From: Pseudomonas taetrolens
GTDB lineage: Bacteria > Pseudomonadota > Gammaproteobacteria > Pseudomonadales > Pseudomonadaceae
Reading direction: 5' to 3'
Assembly: GCF_900475285.1 (NCBI RefSeq)
Contig: NZ_LS483370.1
Coordinates: 1,874,001 to 1,938,000 of the forward strand
DNA: 64,000 nucleotides
This document shows, piece by piece, positions 40,289 to 51,403 of the stretch; position 1 is the stretch's first letter, and the number at the start of each line of letters is the position of its first letter. A program made the translations under genes and the position numbers. The notes beneath the pieces were generated by a model that was not told the origin of the DNA, did not search any database, and saw only the letters and a program-made list of their open reading frames with translations.

Positions 40289-41182
40289 ATGCCCGCTATC
40301 CGTATTGGCATCAACCCGATTTCCTGGAGTAACGATGACTTGCCGTCATTGGGTGGCGAGACGCCGTTGAGCACTGCGCTCAGTGAAGGCAAGCAGATCG
40401 GTTACGAAGGTTTCGAACTCAACGGTAAATTCCCCAAGGACGCCAAAGGGGTTGGCGATGTGTTGCGGCCCTACGACCTGGCGCTGGTTTCGGGCTGGTA
40501 CTCCAGCCGTCTGGCCCGGCGTTCGGCCGCGCAAGAAATTGATGCGATTGCCAGCCACGTACAGCTGCTGGCCGAAAATGGCGCCAAGGTGCTGGTGTAT
40601 GGCGAAGTGGCTGACTCGATCCAGGGCCAGCGTATTCCGTTGATCGAGCGTCCGCGCTTTCACACTGAGCAAGCCTGGCAAGCCTACGCCGACAAACTCA
40701 ACGAACTGGCGCAGTTCACCCTTTCCCAGGGCGTGCGCCTGGCGTACCACCATCACATGGGGGCCTACGTCGAATCACCGTCCGATATCGACACCCTGAT
40801 GAGCCTGACCAACCGTGACGTCGGCCTGCTGTTCGACGCCGGGCATTGCTATATGGGCGGCGGCGAACCGATCGAGGTGCTGCGCAAACACATCGACCGC
40901 GTCTGTCATGTGCACTTCAAGGATGTGCGCAAGGCGGTGGTGCAGTTGGCGCGCAATAACTTGTGGAGTTTCCCTGACTGCATCATCAACGGCACGTTCA
41001 CCGTACCGGGTGATGGCGACATCGACTTCGCTTCTTTGCTCGATGTGTTGATGGCCGCCAATTACCAGGGCTGGCTGGTGGTCGAGGCAGAGCAGGACCC
41101 GGCTGTGGCCCCGAGCTATGCCTATGCGCAAAAAGGCTATCAAACCCTGCGTGGCCTGCTGGATGCGAGGACGGGCCAATGA
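40289..41182 (+). CDS. iolE: Myo-inosose-2 dehydratase IolE
   Basis: The 297-residue TIM-barrel enzyme dehydrates 2-keto-myo-inositol (2-inosose) to the diketone 3D-trihydroxycyclohexane-1,2-dione. The N-terminus IRIGINPISWSNDDLPSLGG is characteristic. RLAYHHHMGAYVES and LLFDAGHCYMGGGEP carry the metal-binding His/Asp residues, and HVHFKDVRKAV the next His. It follows a 110-bp REP-like gap after iolC and overlaps iolB by 4 bp (ATGA). Confidence 0.96.
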   Translation: MPAIRIGINPISWSNDDLPSLGGETPLSTALSEGKQIGYEGFELNGKFPKDAKGVGDVLRPYDLALVSGWYSSRLARRSAAQEIDAIASHVQLLAENGAKVLVYGEVADSIQGQRIPLIERPRFHTEQAWQAYADKLNELAQFTLSQGVRLAYHHHMGAYVESPSDIDTLMSLTNRDVGLLFDAGHCYMGGGEPIEVLRKHIDRVCHVHFKDVRKAVVQLARNNLWSFPDCIINGTFTVPGDGDIDFASLLDVLMAANYQGWLVVEAEQDPAVAPSYAYAQKGYQTLRGLLDARTGQ

Positions 41183-41988
41183 ACTTGTTGATCAAGCGTC
41201 AGACTGCCGGCCAGACCCTGGTGCAATTGCCCGAGGGGACGTTGGAATACGTGGGTTTCAGTGCTTATCAATTGGCCGCCGGCGAACGCCTGCCCGTCAG
41301 TGCCGGTGACCATGAGTTGTGTCTGGTACTGCTCGGCGGCCGGGTTACGGTGACGGGAGAAGAACCGGGGCAGGGGGCGTTCAGTTGGGAAAACATCGGT
41401 GACCGGCAGTCGGTGTTCGAAGACAAGTCGCCGTTTGCCGTCTATTTGCCGCCCGGCAGCCAGGCACAAGTGCTGGCATTGAGCGAGGTGCAAATTGCCG
41501 TGTGTTCAGCCCCCGGATTGGCCAGTGCCGGTTTGGGCGCACGCCTGATCAAGCCCGACACGATGAAACGCAGCGTGCGCGGCAAAGGCGCCAACACCCG
41601 CTACGTGTGCGACATCCTGCCGGATACCGAGCCTGCGCATTCACTGCTGGTGGTCGAGGTGCGTACGCCGTCGGGGCACTCGTCGAGCTATCCGCCGCAC
41701 AAGCACGACACCGATGACTTGCCGCACCAGAGCTTTCTCGAAGAAACCTATTACCACCAGATCAACCCACCTCAGGGCTTTGTGTTCCAGCGGGTCTACA
41801 CCGATGACCGCAGCCTCGATCAGGCCATGGCAGTAGAGAACAGCGATCTGGTGGTGGTGCCCAAAGGGTATCACCCGGTCAGCGTGCCTTATGGCTACGA
41901 GTCCTACTACCTGAACGTCATGGCCGGGCCCAAGCGCGTCTGGCAATTCCACAACGATCCGCAGCACAGCTGGCTGATGGATCTCTAA
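41179..41988 (+). CDS. iolB: 5-deoxy-glucuronate isomerase IolB
   Basis: The 269-residue enzyme converts 5-deoxy-D-glucuronate into 5-dehydro-2-deoxy-D-gluconate, the substrate of IolC. It is a bicupin; the metal site is in SSYPPHKHDTDDLPHQSFLEETYYHQ in the second half. VPKGYHPVSVPYGYESYYLNVMAG is a family signature. The ATG overlaps iolE, and iolA starts 21 bp further on. Confidence 0.96.
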   Translation: MNLLIKRQTAGQTLVQLPEGTLEYVGFSAYQLAAGERLPVSAGDHELCLVLLGGRVTVTGEEPGQGAFSWENIGDRQSVFEDKSPFAVYLPPGSQAQVLALSEVQIAVCSAPGLASAGLGARLIKPDTMKRSVRGKGANTRYVCDILPDTEPAHSLLVVEVRTPSGHSSSYPPHKHDTDDLPHQSFLEETYYHQINPPQGFVFQRVYTDDRSLDQAMAVENSDLVVVPKGYHPVSVPYGYESYYLNVMAGPKRVWQFHNDPQHSWLMDL

Positions 41989-42009
41989 CGTTTTCGGAGA
42001 ACAAGAACA

Positions 42010-43512
42010 ATGAGCACTACCCCGGTTATCGGCCATTACCTCAACGGCCGCGTTCAGGATTCAGGCAGCGAACGCTTCAGTGATGTCTTCGACCCGGCGA
42101 CGGGCGCCGTACAGGCCAGGGTTGCTCTGGCCACCCGGCAGACGGTGGATGACGCTGTTGCGTCAGCGCTGAAGGCGTTCCCGGCCTGGTCCGAGCAATC
42201 GTCGCTGCGCCGTGCGCGGGTGATGTTCAAGTTCAAGCAACTGCTCGACGAGCACCATGATGAACTGGCCGAAATGATCTGCCGCGAACACGGCAAGGTG
42301 TTTTCCGATGCCAAGGGCGAAGTGACCCGCGGCATTGAAATCGTCGAGTACGCCTGCGGTGCGCCCAACCTGCTCAAGACCGATTTCAGTGACAACATCG
42401 GTGGTGGTATCGATAACTGGAACCTGCGTCAGCCGCTGGGGGTGTGTGCCGGGGTAACGCCGTTCAACTTCCCGGTCATGGTGCCGTTGTGGATGATCCC
42501 GCTGGCCTTGGTGACGGGCAACTGCTTCATCCTCAAACCGTCCGAGCGTGATCCTTCGGCGAGCCTGCTGATGGCCCGCCTGCTGACCGAAGCCGGTCTG
42601 CCGGATGGCGTATTCAACGTGGTGCAGGGCGACAAGAGCGCGGTCGACGACCTGTTGCAGCACCCGGATATCGAAGCCATTTCGTTCGTGGGATCCACCC
42701 CGATTGCCGAGTACATCTACCAGCAGGGCACTGCGCGGGGCAAGCGCGTACAAGCACTGGGCGGTGCGAAAAACCACATGATCGTGATGCCCGATGCGGA
42801 CCTGGATCAGGCGGCGGATGCATTGATCGGCGCAGCTTTCGGCTCGGCGGGCGAGCGTTGCATGGCCATTTCGATCGCCGTGACCGTGGGCGATGTGGCG
42901 GACCGCCTGATTGAAAAACTGCTGCCGCGCATCGATCAGCTCAAAGTGGGCAACGGCCTGCAGCCCGACAGCGAGATGGGACCGCTGGTGACCGCCGAGC
43001 ACAAGGCCAAGGTCATCGGCTTTATCGATGAGGGCGTGGCTCAGGGGGCGCAGTTGATCGTGGACGGTCGCGATCTGACAGTGCCGGGTGCCGAGCAGGG
43101 CTTCTTTGTCGGCGCCACCTTGTTCGACAACGTCACCCCCGAGATGAGCATCTACCGCCAGGAAATTTTCGGACCGGTGCTGGGGCTGGTTCGGGTGCCG
43201 GACTTTGCCAGCGCGGTGGCGCTGATCAACGCTCACGAATTCGGCAACGGTGTGTCCTGCTTCACCAGCGACGGCGGCGTGGCCCGGGCCTTTGCCCGCA
43301 CCATCAAGGTCGGCATGGTCGGGATCAACGTTCCGATCCCGGTACCGATGGCCTGGCATTCGTTTGGTGGCTGGAAACGCTCGTTGTTCGGTGATCACCA
43401 TGCTTATGGCGAAGAAGGCATCCGCTTCTACAGCCGCTACAAAAGTGTGATGCAGCGCTGGCCCGACAGCATCGCCAAAGGCCCTGAATTCAGCATGCCG
43501 ACTGCCAAATAA
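42010..43512 (+). CDS. mmsA: Methylmalonate/malonate-semialdehyde dehydrogenase (CoA-acylating)
   Basis: The 500-residue aldehyde dehydrogenase oxidises malonate semialdehyde to acetyl-CoA and CO2 using NAD and CoA. It is also known as IolA when found in inositol clusters. The catalytic cysteine is C284 in [35 protein letters not shown] and [21 protein letters not shown] are typical of the MmsA subgroup. It ends the carbon route started by IolC. Pseudomonads often carry another mmsA in valine catabolism, but the context here fits inositol. Confidence 0.94.
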   Translation: MSTTPVIGHYLNGRVQDSGSERFSDVFDPATGAVQARVALATRQTVDDAVASALKAFPAWSEQSSLRRARVMFKFKQLLDEHHDELAEMICREHGKVFSDAKGEVTRGIEIVEYACGAPNLLKTDFSDNIGGGIDNWNLRQPLGVCAGVTPFNFPVMVPLWMIPLALVTGNCFILKPSERDPSASLLMARLLTEAGLPDGVFNVVQGDKSAVDDLLQHPDIEAISFVGSTPIAEYIYQQGTARGKRVQALGGAKNHMIVMPDADLDQAADALIGAAFGSAGERCMAISIAVTVGDVADRLIEKLLPRIDQLKVGNGLQPDSEMGPLVTAEHKAKVIGFIDEGVAQGAQLIVDGRDLTVPGAEQGFFVGATLFDNVTPEMSIYRQEIFGPVLGLVRVPDFASAVALINAHEFGNGVSCFTSDGGVARAFARTIKVGMVGINVPIPVPMAWHSFGGWKRSLFGDHHAYGEEGIRFYSRYKSVMQRWPDSIAKGPEFSMPTAK

Positions 43513-43547
43513 CCCGGACAAGCCCACGGTATTGGAGGATAAAGATT

Positions 43548-44369
43548 ATGCGCCAGCCACTGCGTTTTGCTCTGAATCGAATGGTCGCCCCCCGAATGCC
43601 ACTGGCGGACTTTATTACCCTGGCCGTCACGCTCAAGGCCGATGCCATTGAGATTCGCAACGACCTTCACGGGGTTGAGATCGAAGACGGCACACCCCCC
43701 GAACAGGTCCGTGCGCTGTGCGCGGCGCAAGGGATCGGCGTGCTGTCGATCAACGCGTTGTATCCCTTCGATGTGTGGAACGACCAGCGTCGCGAACAGG
43801 CGTTGCATCTGGCGCAATACGCCCGGGATTGCGGTGCCCGGGGATTGGTCATGTGCCCGCTGAACGATGTGGCAGATACCCGCACGCCTGCCGAGCGCGC
43901 CAGTGGCTTGCGCACGGCCTTGAGCGCCCTAGCGCCGATCCTGCGTGATCACGGCATTCTCGGCTTTATCGAGCCGCTGGGGTTTGAAGAGTGTTCGCTG
44001 CGCCACAAGCGCACGGCTGCCGAGGCAATCAAGTCAATTGGCGGACTGGATGTGTTCCGTCTGGTTCACGACACCTTTCACCATCATTTGGCGGGTGAGC
44101 ATGAGTTTTTCCCGGAGCTGACCGGGCTGGTGCACATCTCCGGCGTGGAAGACGCGCAAGCGCCATTGACCACCATTCGCGACGGGCATCGGGTATTGGT
44201 AGGCGAGGGCGACATCCTGGGCAATACGGCGCAAATCGATACCTTGCTCAGTACGGGCTACACCGGCTATGTGTCGTTTGAACCCTTTGCAGACAGCGTG
44301 CATGAGCTGGCCGACGTCGGGCAGGCGCTGGGAGCAAGCATCAGTCACTTACAAAAAGCATTGACCTGA
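43548..44369 (+). CDS. iolI: IolI-like sugar isomerase/epimerase (TIM barrel)
   Basis: The 273-residue AP-endonuclease-2-like TIM barrel belongs to the same fold as IolE and IolI. LVMCPLNDVAD, FIEPLGFEECSLR (metal Glu), RLVHDTFHHHLAGE and LVHISGVED match the metal-binding positions of IolI. The likely step is interconversion of 2-keto-myo-inositol and 1-keto-D-chiro-inositol. GGAGG before ATG 43548 is 9 bp upstream. Identity is by fold and context; other inososes may be substrates. Confidence 0.8.
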   Translation: MRQPLRFALNRMVAPRMPLADFITLAVTLKADAIEIRNDLHGVEIEDGTPPEQVRALCAAQGIGVLSINALYPFDVWNDQRREQALHLAQYARDCGARGLVMCPLNDVADTRTPAERASGLRTALSALAPILRDHGILGFIEPLGFEECSLRHKRTAAEAIKSIGGLDVFRLVHDTFHHHLAGEHEFFPELTGLVHISGVEDAQAPLTTIRDGHRVLVGEGDILGNTAQIDTLLSTGYTGYVSFEPFADSVHELADVGQALGASISHLQKALT

Positions 44370-44446
44370 TACAGACCCTGTAACGGCTTTGCCATTCACT
44401 GCAGCTGCTGCTGCGGCAGGAACCTGTACTTATTTAGGGTGCAAAC

Positions 44447-46384
44447 ATGAGTACGACACGATTGACCATGGCCCAGGCCCTGGTGAAATTTCTCGATAAC
44501 CAATACGTTGAAGTGGACGGGGTCGAGAGCAAGTTTATCGCCGGTGTGTTCACCATCTTTGGCCACGGCAACGTGCTGGGCCTGGGGCAGGCGTTGGAGC
44601 AGGACAGCGGTGACCTGGTGGTGCACCAGGGCCGCAACGAACAGGGCATGGCCCACGCGGCAATCGGCTTTGCCAAGCAAAACCTGCGGCGCAAGATCTA
44701 CGCCTGCACCTCGTCGGTCGGTCCGGGGGCGGCCAATATGCTGACCGCTGCGGCCACTGCCACGGCCAACCGGATTCCGCTGCTGCTATTACCGGGTGAC
44801 GTATACGCCAGCCGCCAGCCTGATCCGGTGCTGCAGCAGATCGAACAGTTCCATGACCTGAGCATCAGCACCAACGATGCGTTCAAGGCCGTAAGCAAAT
44901 ACTGGGACCGTATCAACCGTCCCGAACAGTTGATGAGTGCGGCGATCCACGCCATGCGGGTGCTGACCGATCCGGCCGAGACTGGCGCCGTGACGCTGGC
45001 CTTGCCTCAGGACGTGCAGGCTGAAGCCTACGATTACCCTGATTACTTTCTGCAAAAGCGTGTGCATCGCATTGACCGGCGCTTACCGACCCAAGCCATG
45101 CTGGCTGACGCCCAGGCCATCGTTCAACGCAAGCGCAAACCGCTGATCATCTGCGGTGGCGGGGTCAAATACGCCGGTGCCAATGCGGCACTGCAGGCTT
45201 TTGCCGAGCGCTTTGACATTCCGTTCGCTGAAACCCAAGCCGGTAAAAGCGCCATCGTCTCGGCGCACCCGCTGAACGTTGGCGGCATCGGCGAAACCGG
45301 TTGCCTGGCCGCCAACCTGTTGGCCAGGGACGCGGACCTGATCATCGGCATCGGTACGCGCTATACCGACTTCACCACCTCGTCGAAATCACTCTTCCAG
45401 CACCCGCAGGCAGAATTTCTCAACCTGAATATCAGCCCGTGCGATGCCCTCAAACTGGATGGCGTGCAGCTACTGGCTGATGCCAGGGCCGGGCTTGAAG
45501 CATTGACCGAGGTCCTGGCCAGCAGTGGTTATCGTTCCGAGTGGGGCGATGCACCGCAACAAGCCAGAGCCCGGCTGGAAGCCGAAGTGGACCGGGTGTA
45601 TCAGGTGGATTATCAGCAACCGGACTTTGCCCCCGAGATCGCAGACCATCTGGACCCGGCCGTGCTGCGCGAGTTTATCGAGCTGACCGGTTCCTGCCTG
45701 ACCCAAAGCCAGGTACTGGGGGGACTCAATCACACCCTGGCCGAGGATGCGGTGATTGTCGCAGCGGCCGGCAGCCTGCCCGGTGACTTGCAGCGGGCAT
45801 GGCGCAGCAAGGGGGTGAACACTTACCACGTTGAATACGGTTATTCATGCATGGGCTATGAAGTGAACGCCGCGCTGGGGGTCAAACTCGCCGAGCCCGA
45901 CCGTGAGGTCTATGCGCTGGTCGGTGACGGCTCCTACATGATGCTGCACTCCGAACTCGCCACCTCGATTCAGGAGCGGCGCAAGATCAACGTGGTGCTG
46001 TTCGACAACATGACCTTTGGCTGCATCAACAACCTGCAGATGGGCAACGGGATGGACAGCTTTGGCACCGAGTTCCGCTATCGCAATCCTGAAACCGGCA
46101 AGCTCGACGGCGGTTTTGTGCCGGTCGATTTCGCCATGAGCGCTGCGGCCTATGGCTGCAAGACCTACAAAGTGAGCACTCTTGAGCAACTGCATGCGGC
46201 CCTGGCTGATGCACGCTTGCAGAGCGTCTCGACCCTGATCGACATCAAAGTGCTGCCCAAAACCATGATTCACAGCTACCTGACCTGGTGGCGGGTCGGT
46301 GTGGCACAAGTCTCCACCAGCGCCCGCACGGACGCCGCGGCACACCAGTCGAACATCGCACTTTCCAAGGCACGCCAGTACTGA
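44447..46384 (+). CDS. iolD: 3D-(3,5/4)-trihydroxycyclohexane-1,2-dione acylhydrolase IolD
   Basis: The 645-residue ThDP enzyme opens the inositol ring to give 5-deoxy-glucuronate. The acetolactate-synthase-like layout is seen: an N-terminal PYR domain ([32 protein letters not shown]), a middle domain and a C-terminal PP domain with [14 protein letters not shown] and [15 protein letters not shown] for ThDP-Mg. Its product feeds IolB. It is separated by 77 bp from the IolI-like gene, with no terminator seen. Confidence 0.96.
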   Translation: MSTTRLTMAQALVKFLDNQYVEVDGVESKFIAGVFTIFGHGNVLGLGQALEQDSGDLVVHQGRNEQGMAHAAIGFAKQNLRRKIYACTSSVGPGAANMLTAAATATANRIPLLLLPGDVYASRQPDPVLQQIEQFHDLSISTNDAFKAVSKYWDRINRPEQLMSAAIHAMRVLTDPAETGAVTLALPQDVQAEAYDYPDYFLQKRVHRIDRRLPTQAMLADAQAIVQRKRKPLIICGGGVKYAGANAALQAFAERFDIPFAETQAGKSAIVSAHPLNVGGIGETGCLAANLLARDADLIIGIGTRYTDFTTSSKSLFQHPQAEFLNLNISPCDALKLDGVQLLADARAGLEALTEVLASSGYRSEWGDAPQQARARLEAEVDRVYQVDYQQPDFAPEIADHLDPAVLREFIELTGSCLTQSQVLGGLNHTLAEDAVIVAAAGSLPGDLQRAWRSKGVNTYHVEYGYSCMGYEVNAALGVKLAEPDREVYALVGDGSYMMLHSELATSIQERRKINVVLFDNMTFGCINNLQMGNGMDSFGTEFRYRNPETGKLDGGFVPVDFAMSAAAYGCKTYKVSTLEQLHAALADARLQSVSTLIDIKVLPKTMIHSYLTWWRVGVAQVSTSARTDAAAHQSNIALSKARQY

Positions 46385-47446
<1,062 letters not shown>

Positions 47447-47599
47447 GGCAAATGTTCCAGATGTGCCTCGAGCGCAGCGCCCGAGGCTTGTCTGAAACAT
47501 CGCCCCCTCGGACTGTACGACGATCGTCGCCGATCGCAGCCTCGTACCTCGGCAGCGGCTACAGATCCCGACTTGCGTCGATAACAACAGGGAATACTT
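47447..47599. repeat. Intergenic gap with REP fragment between iolG and the YdgJ-like gene
   Basis: The 153-bp gap includes GATCGCAGCCTCGTACCTCGGCAGCGGCTACAG-type sequence (about 47533-47566), a degraded REP arm. No gene or clear terminator was seen. The next gene's ribosome site (AACAGGGA) lies at the end. Confidence 0.45.
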
Positions 47600-48631
47600 A
47601 TGCGTATTGGACTCGTTGGTTTCGGCCATGGTGGCCGTTTTTTTCATGCTCCCCTGATCGCCAGTTTGCCGGGCGTGACCTTCGCCGGGGTGGTGACCCG
47701 TTCACCCGAGCGGCGTCAGTTGCTGGCAGCCGGGTACCCCGGCGTAAACGCCTTTGACAACCTCGGTCAACTGGTTGAGGCGGGGGTGGATCTGCTGGTG
47801 ATCTCCACCACGCTCCAAGGCCGTCCGGAACTCGTCATGCAGGCCATCGAACACGGGGTGGCGGTCGTCAGCGACAAACCCTTCGCGGCCGATACGGCCC
47901 AGGCACAGCGTCTGGTGGACGCTGCCCGGCGCCAGGGGGTGCTGCTCAGCGTGTACCAGAACCGACGCTGGGACTCGGATTTCCTCACCGTGCGCAAACT
48001 GCTAGAGAGCGGGGCGCTGGGGCACGTCACACGCTTTGAGTCATTTATCGAACGTTTTTCGCCAGCCTCGGTGGGGGATGCCAGCGGCGGTGGCTGGCTC
48101 AGGGATCTGGGCAGTCATCTGGTGGACCAGGCGCTGCAATTATTTGGCCCGGTGCAATCGGTTTATGCCGAGCGGGCCTGCTCCCCTGAACACCCGGAGA
48201 TCGACCACGGGTTCTTTATGGCCTTGACCCATGCCAGTGGGGTGATTTCCCATGTGGGCGGCAGTTGCCTGCAAAACACTCCGCGGCCACGGTTCAGAGT
48301 CAGCGGGACGTTGGGCAGCTACAGCGTTGAAGGCTTTGACGGTCAGGAAGCGGCGGTGCTCGCGGGGTTGTCCCCGAAAACCGAAGGTGAGCGCTGGGGG
48401 GCCGAAGAGCATCGACGCTGGGGCTGGTTCGAGCAGGGCGAGGAGCGTGAGCGCGTACCCACCGAGCATGGCTGTTGGCAGCAGTTTTACCTGCAAATGA
48501 TCGCCGCCGCGCAAGGCCGGGGCGCGTTGCCGGTCGACCCTCAGGACGTCCTGCAAACCTTGCGTGTGCTGGACGCGGCGCGGTTGAGTGACGAGACCGG
48601 GCAGGTGGTCAGGCTGGCTGGCCAGACCTAA
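47600..48631 (+). CDS. Gfo/Idh/MocA oxidoreductase, YdgJ-like (probable scyllo-inositol dehydrogenase)
   Basis: The 343-residue NAD(P)-dependent oxidoreductase is a paralogue of IolG. It has RIGLVGFGHGGRFFHAPLIA, VVSDKPFAADTAQAQ and the motif SVYQNRRWDSDFLTVRKLLESG, which E. coli YdgJ, a scyllo-inositol dehydrogenase, shares in near-identical form. DLGSHLVDQALQLFG carries the catalytic His. Position behind iolG supports oxidation of scyllo-inositol or a related cyclitol. Other sugar substrates are possible. Confidence 0.8.
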   Translation: MRIGLVGFGHGGRFFHAPLIASLPGVTFAGVVTRSPERRQLLAAGYPGVNAFDNLGQLVEAGVDLLVISTTLQGRPELVMQAIEHGVAVVSDKPFAADTAQAQRLVDAARRQGVLLSVYQNRRWDSDFLTVRKLLESGALGHVTRFESFIERFSPASVGDASGGGWLRDLGSHLVDQALQLFGPVQSVYAERACSPEHPEIDHGFFMALTHASGVISHVGGSCLQNTPRPRFRVSGTLGSYSVEGFDGQEAAVLAGLSPKTEGERWGAEEHRRWGWFEQGEERERVPTEHGCWQQFYLQMIAAAQGRGALPVDPQDVLQTLRVLDAARLSDETGQVVRLAGQT

Positions 48632-48643
48632 ATAGAACGATTT

Positions 48644-48686
48644 GTCTAAAAAATTCTAAAATGTGTTGATATAGAAAATATTTTCC
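48644..48686. promoter_or_regulatory. Paired dyads upstream of the inositol ABC operon, candidate operator
   Basis: Site 2 is AGAAAATATTTTCC (48673-48686), a good palindrome. Site 1 is GTCTAAAAAATTCT (48644-48657), with only its right half matching. They are 29 bp apart, the same as the pair before iolC. TTCT of site 1 and GAA of site 2 are separated by the same number of bases in both places. Confidence 0.45.
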
Positions 48687-48756
48687 AATAGAGTCTTTTT
48701 CAGGTTACCGACACTGCCGCATCCATAAAACCAACAAGAATGTGGAGACTGCCTGT

Positions 48757-49683
48757 ATGAAACACCGCCTGCGCTTTACTTCCCTTGCCCTCTCGATGCT
48801 GCTGGCCAGCGGCTCGGCCCTCGCCGACATTAAAATCGGCGTCAGCATGTCTCAGTTCGATGACACCTATCTGACTTACCTGCGTGAGTCGATGAACGAA
48901 AAAGCCAAATCCTATCCCGAAAGCGTCCAGCTGCAGTTTGAAGACGCCCGTGCTGACGTGGTCAAGCAACTGAGCCAGGTAGAAAGCTTTATCGGGCAAA
49001 AAGTCGACGCGATTGTGGTCAATCCTGTGGACACTGCCGCCACCCGGCGTATTACCAAGGCGGCGGTCAAGGCCGGCATCCCATTGGTCTATGTCAATCG
49101 CCGTCCTGATGACGCGACCTTGCCTCAAGGCGTCGCCACCGTGGCCTCCGACGATCTGGAGGCCGGCAGAATGCAGATGCAGTACCTGGCCGACAAATTG
49201 GGCGGCAAGGGTGACATCGTGATTTTGCTGGGCGACCTGGCCAACAATTCCACCACCAACCGCACCAAGGGTGTGAAAGAGGTCCTGGCCAAGTACCCGG
49301 ACATCAAGGTTGACCAGGAACAGACCGGGATCTGGCTGCGGGACAAGGCCATGACCTTGACCAACGACTGGATCACTCAGGGCCGCAAGTTCGATGCAGT
49401 GGTCTCCAATAACGACGAGATGGCCATTGGTGCTGCGATGGCCTTGAAACAGGCGGGTGTCGCCAAGGGCACGGTACTGATTGCCGGTGTTGACGGTACG
49501 CCGGACGGCGTGCGTGCAGTGGAGAAGGGTGAGCTGGCAATCTCGGTGTTCCAGGACGCCAAGGGCCAAGCTTATGGCGCAGTCGATACGGCCATGAAAA
49601 TGATCAAGAAAGAGCCGGTTGATCAGGCGGTCTGGGTGCCTTTCCAACTGATCACCCTGAACAACGCCAAAGACTTCAAGTAG
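48757..49683 (+). CDS. Sugar ABC transporter periplasmic binding protein (probably inositol)
   Basis: The 308-residue protein has a signal peptide (MKHRLRFTSLALSMLLASGSALA, cleavage before DIKIGVSMSQ) and a periplasmic binding protein type 1 fold (Peripla_BP_4). KADAIVVNP-like (KVDAIVVNPVDTAA), VYVNRRP and VVSNNDEMAIGAAMAL are typical of ribose/inositol-binding proteins such as Caulobacter IbpA. ATG 48757 has GGAG 10 bp upstream, which favours it over the in-frame GTG at 48742. It is followed by an ATPase and a permease. Inositol as ligand is inferred from context. Confidence 0.9.
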   Translation: MKHRLRFTSLALSMLLASGSALADIKIGVSMSQFDDTYLTYLRESMNEKAKSYPESVQLQFEDARADVVKQLSQVESFIGQKVDAIVVNPVDTAATRRITKAAVKAGIPLVYVNRRPDDATLPQGVATVASDDLEAGRMQMQYLADKLGGKGDIVILLGDLANNSTTNRTKGVKEVLAKYPDIKVDQEQTGIWLRDKAMTLTNDWITQGRKFDAVVSNNDEMAIGAAMALKQAGVAKGTVLIAGVDGTPDGVRAVEKGELAISVFQDAKGQAYGAVDTAMKMIKKEPVDQAVWVPFQLITLNNAKDFK

Positions 49684-49713
49684 TCGTTCACTCAACCCAT
49701 AAAAACAATAGGC

Positions 49714-49733
49714 GGCGAGGCCCAAGCCTTGCC
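49714..49733 (+). other. Hairpin between binding-protein and ATPase genes
   Basis: GGCGAGGC and GCCTTGCC form an 8-bp stem (one G-T pair) with a CCAA loop, 30 bp after the binding-protein stop. Hairpins at this position often protect the upstream message or trim transcription, giving more binding protein than ATPase. That role is inferred. Confidence 0.4.
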
Positions 49734-49776
49734 CACAGCCCCGGGCATTGATCGGGGCAATCGAGGAGTACTGGCT

Positions 49777-51342
49777 ATGCTCGCGTCAGCGACGGTTTCA
49801 AGCACCCCGACTGTGGCGCCCACCCCCACGGCGGTCAATGAAGAGGCGCCTTACCTGCTGGAGGTGATCAACGTCAGCAAAGGCTTCCCCGGCGTGGTGG
49901 CGCTCGATGATGTGCAACTACGGGTGCGCCCGGGTTCGGTGCTGGCCCTGATGGGCGAGAATGGCGCAGGCAAGTCGACCCTGATGAAAATCATCGCCGG
50001 CATTTACCAGCCCGATGCCGGTGAGCTGCGGCTGCGGGGCAAACCGGTGACGTTTGCCGGGCCGCTGGCGGCGCTGCAGGCCGGGATTGCCATGATCCAT
50101 CAGGAACTCAACCTGATGCCGCACATGAATATCGCCGAAAATATCTGGATCGGTCGTGAGCAACTCAACGGCCTGCACATGATCGACCACCGGGAAATGT
50201 TCCGTTGTACAGCGCAGTTGCTGGAACGCTTGCGGATCAACCTTGATCCCCAGGAACTGGTGGGCAACCTGAGCATTGCAGAGCGCCAGATGGTCGAAAT
50301 TGCCAAGGCCGTGTCGTATGACTCGGACATCCTGATCATGGATGAACCGACCTCGGCGATTACCGACAAGGAAGTCGCCCACCTGTTTTCGATCATTGCC
50401 GACCTCAAGTCCCAAGGCAAAGGCATCATCTATATCACTCACAAAATGAACGAAGTCTTCAGCATCGCCGATGAAGTGGCGGTGTTCCGTGACGGTGCCT
50501 ACATCGGCCTGCAACGGGCAGACAGCATGAACGGCGACAGCCTGATTTCGATGATGGTCGGGCGTGAGCTCACCCAGCTGTTTCCGGTGCGCGAGAGCCC
50601 GCTGGGTGAGTTGCTGTTGTCGGTGCGGGATTTGAGCCTGGACGGGATTTTTGAAGGAGTTTCGTTCGACCTGCACGCTGGCGAGATCCTCGGGATTGCC
50701 GGGTTGATGGGCTCCGGGCGGACCAATATCGCGGAAGCCATTTTCGGCATCACCCCCAGCACGGGCGGCGAGATTCATCTCGACGGCCAGGCGGTGCGCA
50801 TCGGCAGCCCCAACCAGGCAATTGAGAAGGGCTTTGCACTGCTCACCGAAGACCGCAAGTTGACCGGGCTGTTCCCCTGCCTGTCAGTGCTGGAAAACAT
50901 GGAAATGGCGATTCTGCCGCATTACGCCGGTAACGGTTTTATCCAGCAAAAAGCCTTGCGCGCCTTGTGTGAAGACATGTGCAAGAAGTTGCGGGTCAAA
51001 ACCCCTTCGCTTGAGCAATGCATCGACACCTTGTCGGGCGGCAATCAGCAAAAGGCGTTGCTGGCGCGCTGGTTGATGACCAACCCGCGCGTGCTGATCC
51101 TGGACGAGCCGACCCGGGGCATCGATGTCGGCGCCAAGGTCGAGATTTATCGCCTGATTTCCTTCCTCGCCAGCGAAGGCATGGCCGTGATCATGATTTC
51201 TTCGGAACTGCCTGAAGTTCTGGGCATGAGCGATAGGGTCATGGTCATGCATGAAGGTGAGCAGATGGGCACGCTGGACCGCAGCGAGGCGACTCAAGAG
51301 CGCGTCATGCAACTGGCGTCCGGTATCACGGCGATTCATTAA
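49777..51342 (+). CDS. Sugar ABC transporter ATP-binding protein (probably inositol)
   Basis: The 521-residue protein has two ATPase domains, as in RbsA/XylG/IatA. The first has Walker [14 protein letters not shown], signature [15 protein letters not shown] and Walker [12 protein letters not shown]. The second has a degenerate Walker A ([13 protein letters not shown]), signature [16 protein letters not shown] and [19 protein letters not shown] 49777 has GAGGAG upstream, better than the in-frame start at 49729. The gene is followed by the permease. It would energise inositol uptake. Confidence 0.92.
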   Translation: MLASATVSSTPTVAPTPTAVNEEAPYLLEVINVSKGFPGVVALDDVQLRVRPGSVLALMGENGAGKSTLMKIIAGIYQPDAGELRLRGKPVTFAGPLAALQAGIAMIHQELNLMPHMNIAENIWIGREQLNGLHMIDHREMFRCTAQLLERLRINLDPQELVGNLSIAERQMVEIAKAVSYDSDILIMDEPTSAITDKEVAHLFSIIADLKSQGKGIIYITHKMNEVFSIADEVAVFRDGAYIGLQRADSMNGDSLISMMVGRELTQLFPVRESPLGELLLSVRDLSLDGIFEGVSFDLHAGEILGIAGLMGSGRTNIAEAIFGITPSTGGEIHLDGQAVRIGSPNQAIEKGFALLTEDRKLTGLFPCLSVLENMEMAILPHYAGNGFIQQKALRALCEDMCKKLRVKTPSLEQCIDTLSGGNQQKALLARWLMTNPRVLILDEPTRGIDVGAKVEIYRLISFLASEGMAVIMISSELPEVLGMSDRVMVMHEGEQMGTLDRSEATQERVMQLASGITAIH

Positions 51343-51403
51343 CGATTTCAGCGCAGTGGCTGCAACCGGGCCCGTGGCGCAGCAGAATGAGAGAGCAACG
51401 TCC

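Noticed and set aside
42163..43527. 454-codon open frame on the minus strand
   Set aside because: Antisense to mmsA, which has the full aldehyde dehydrogenase sequence. Histidine- and arginine-rich nonsense composition.
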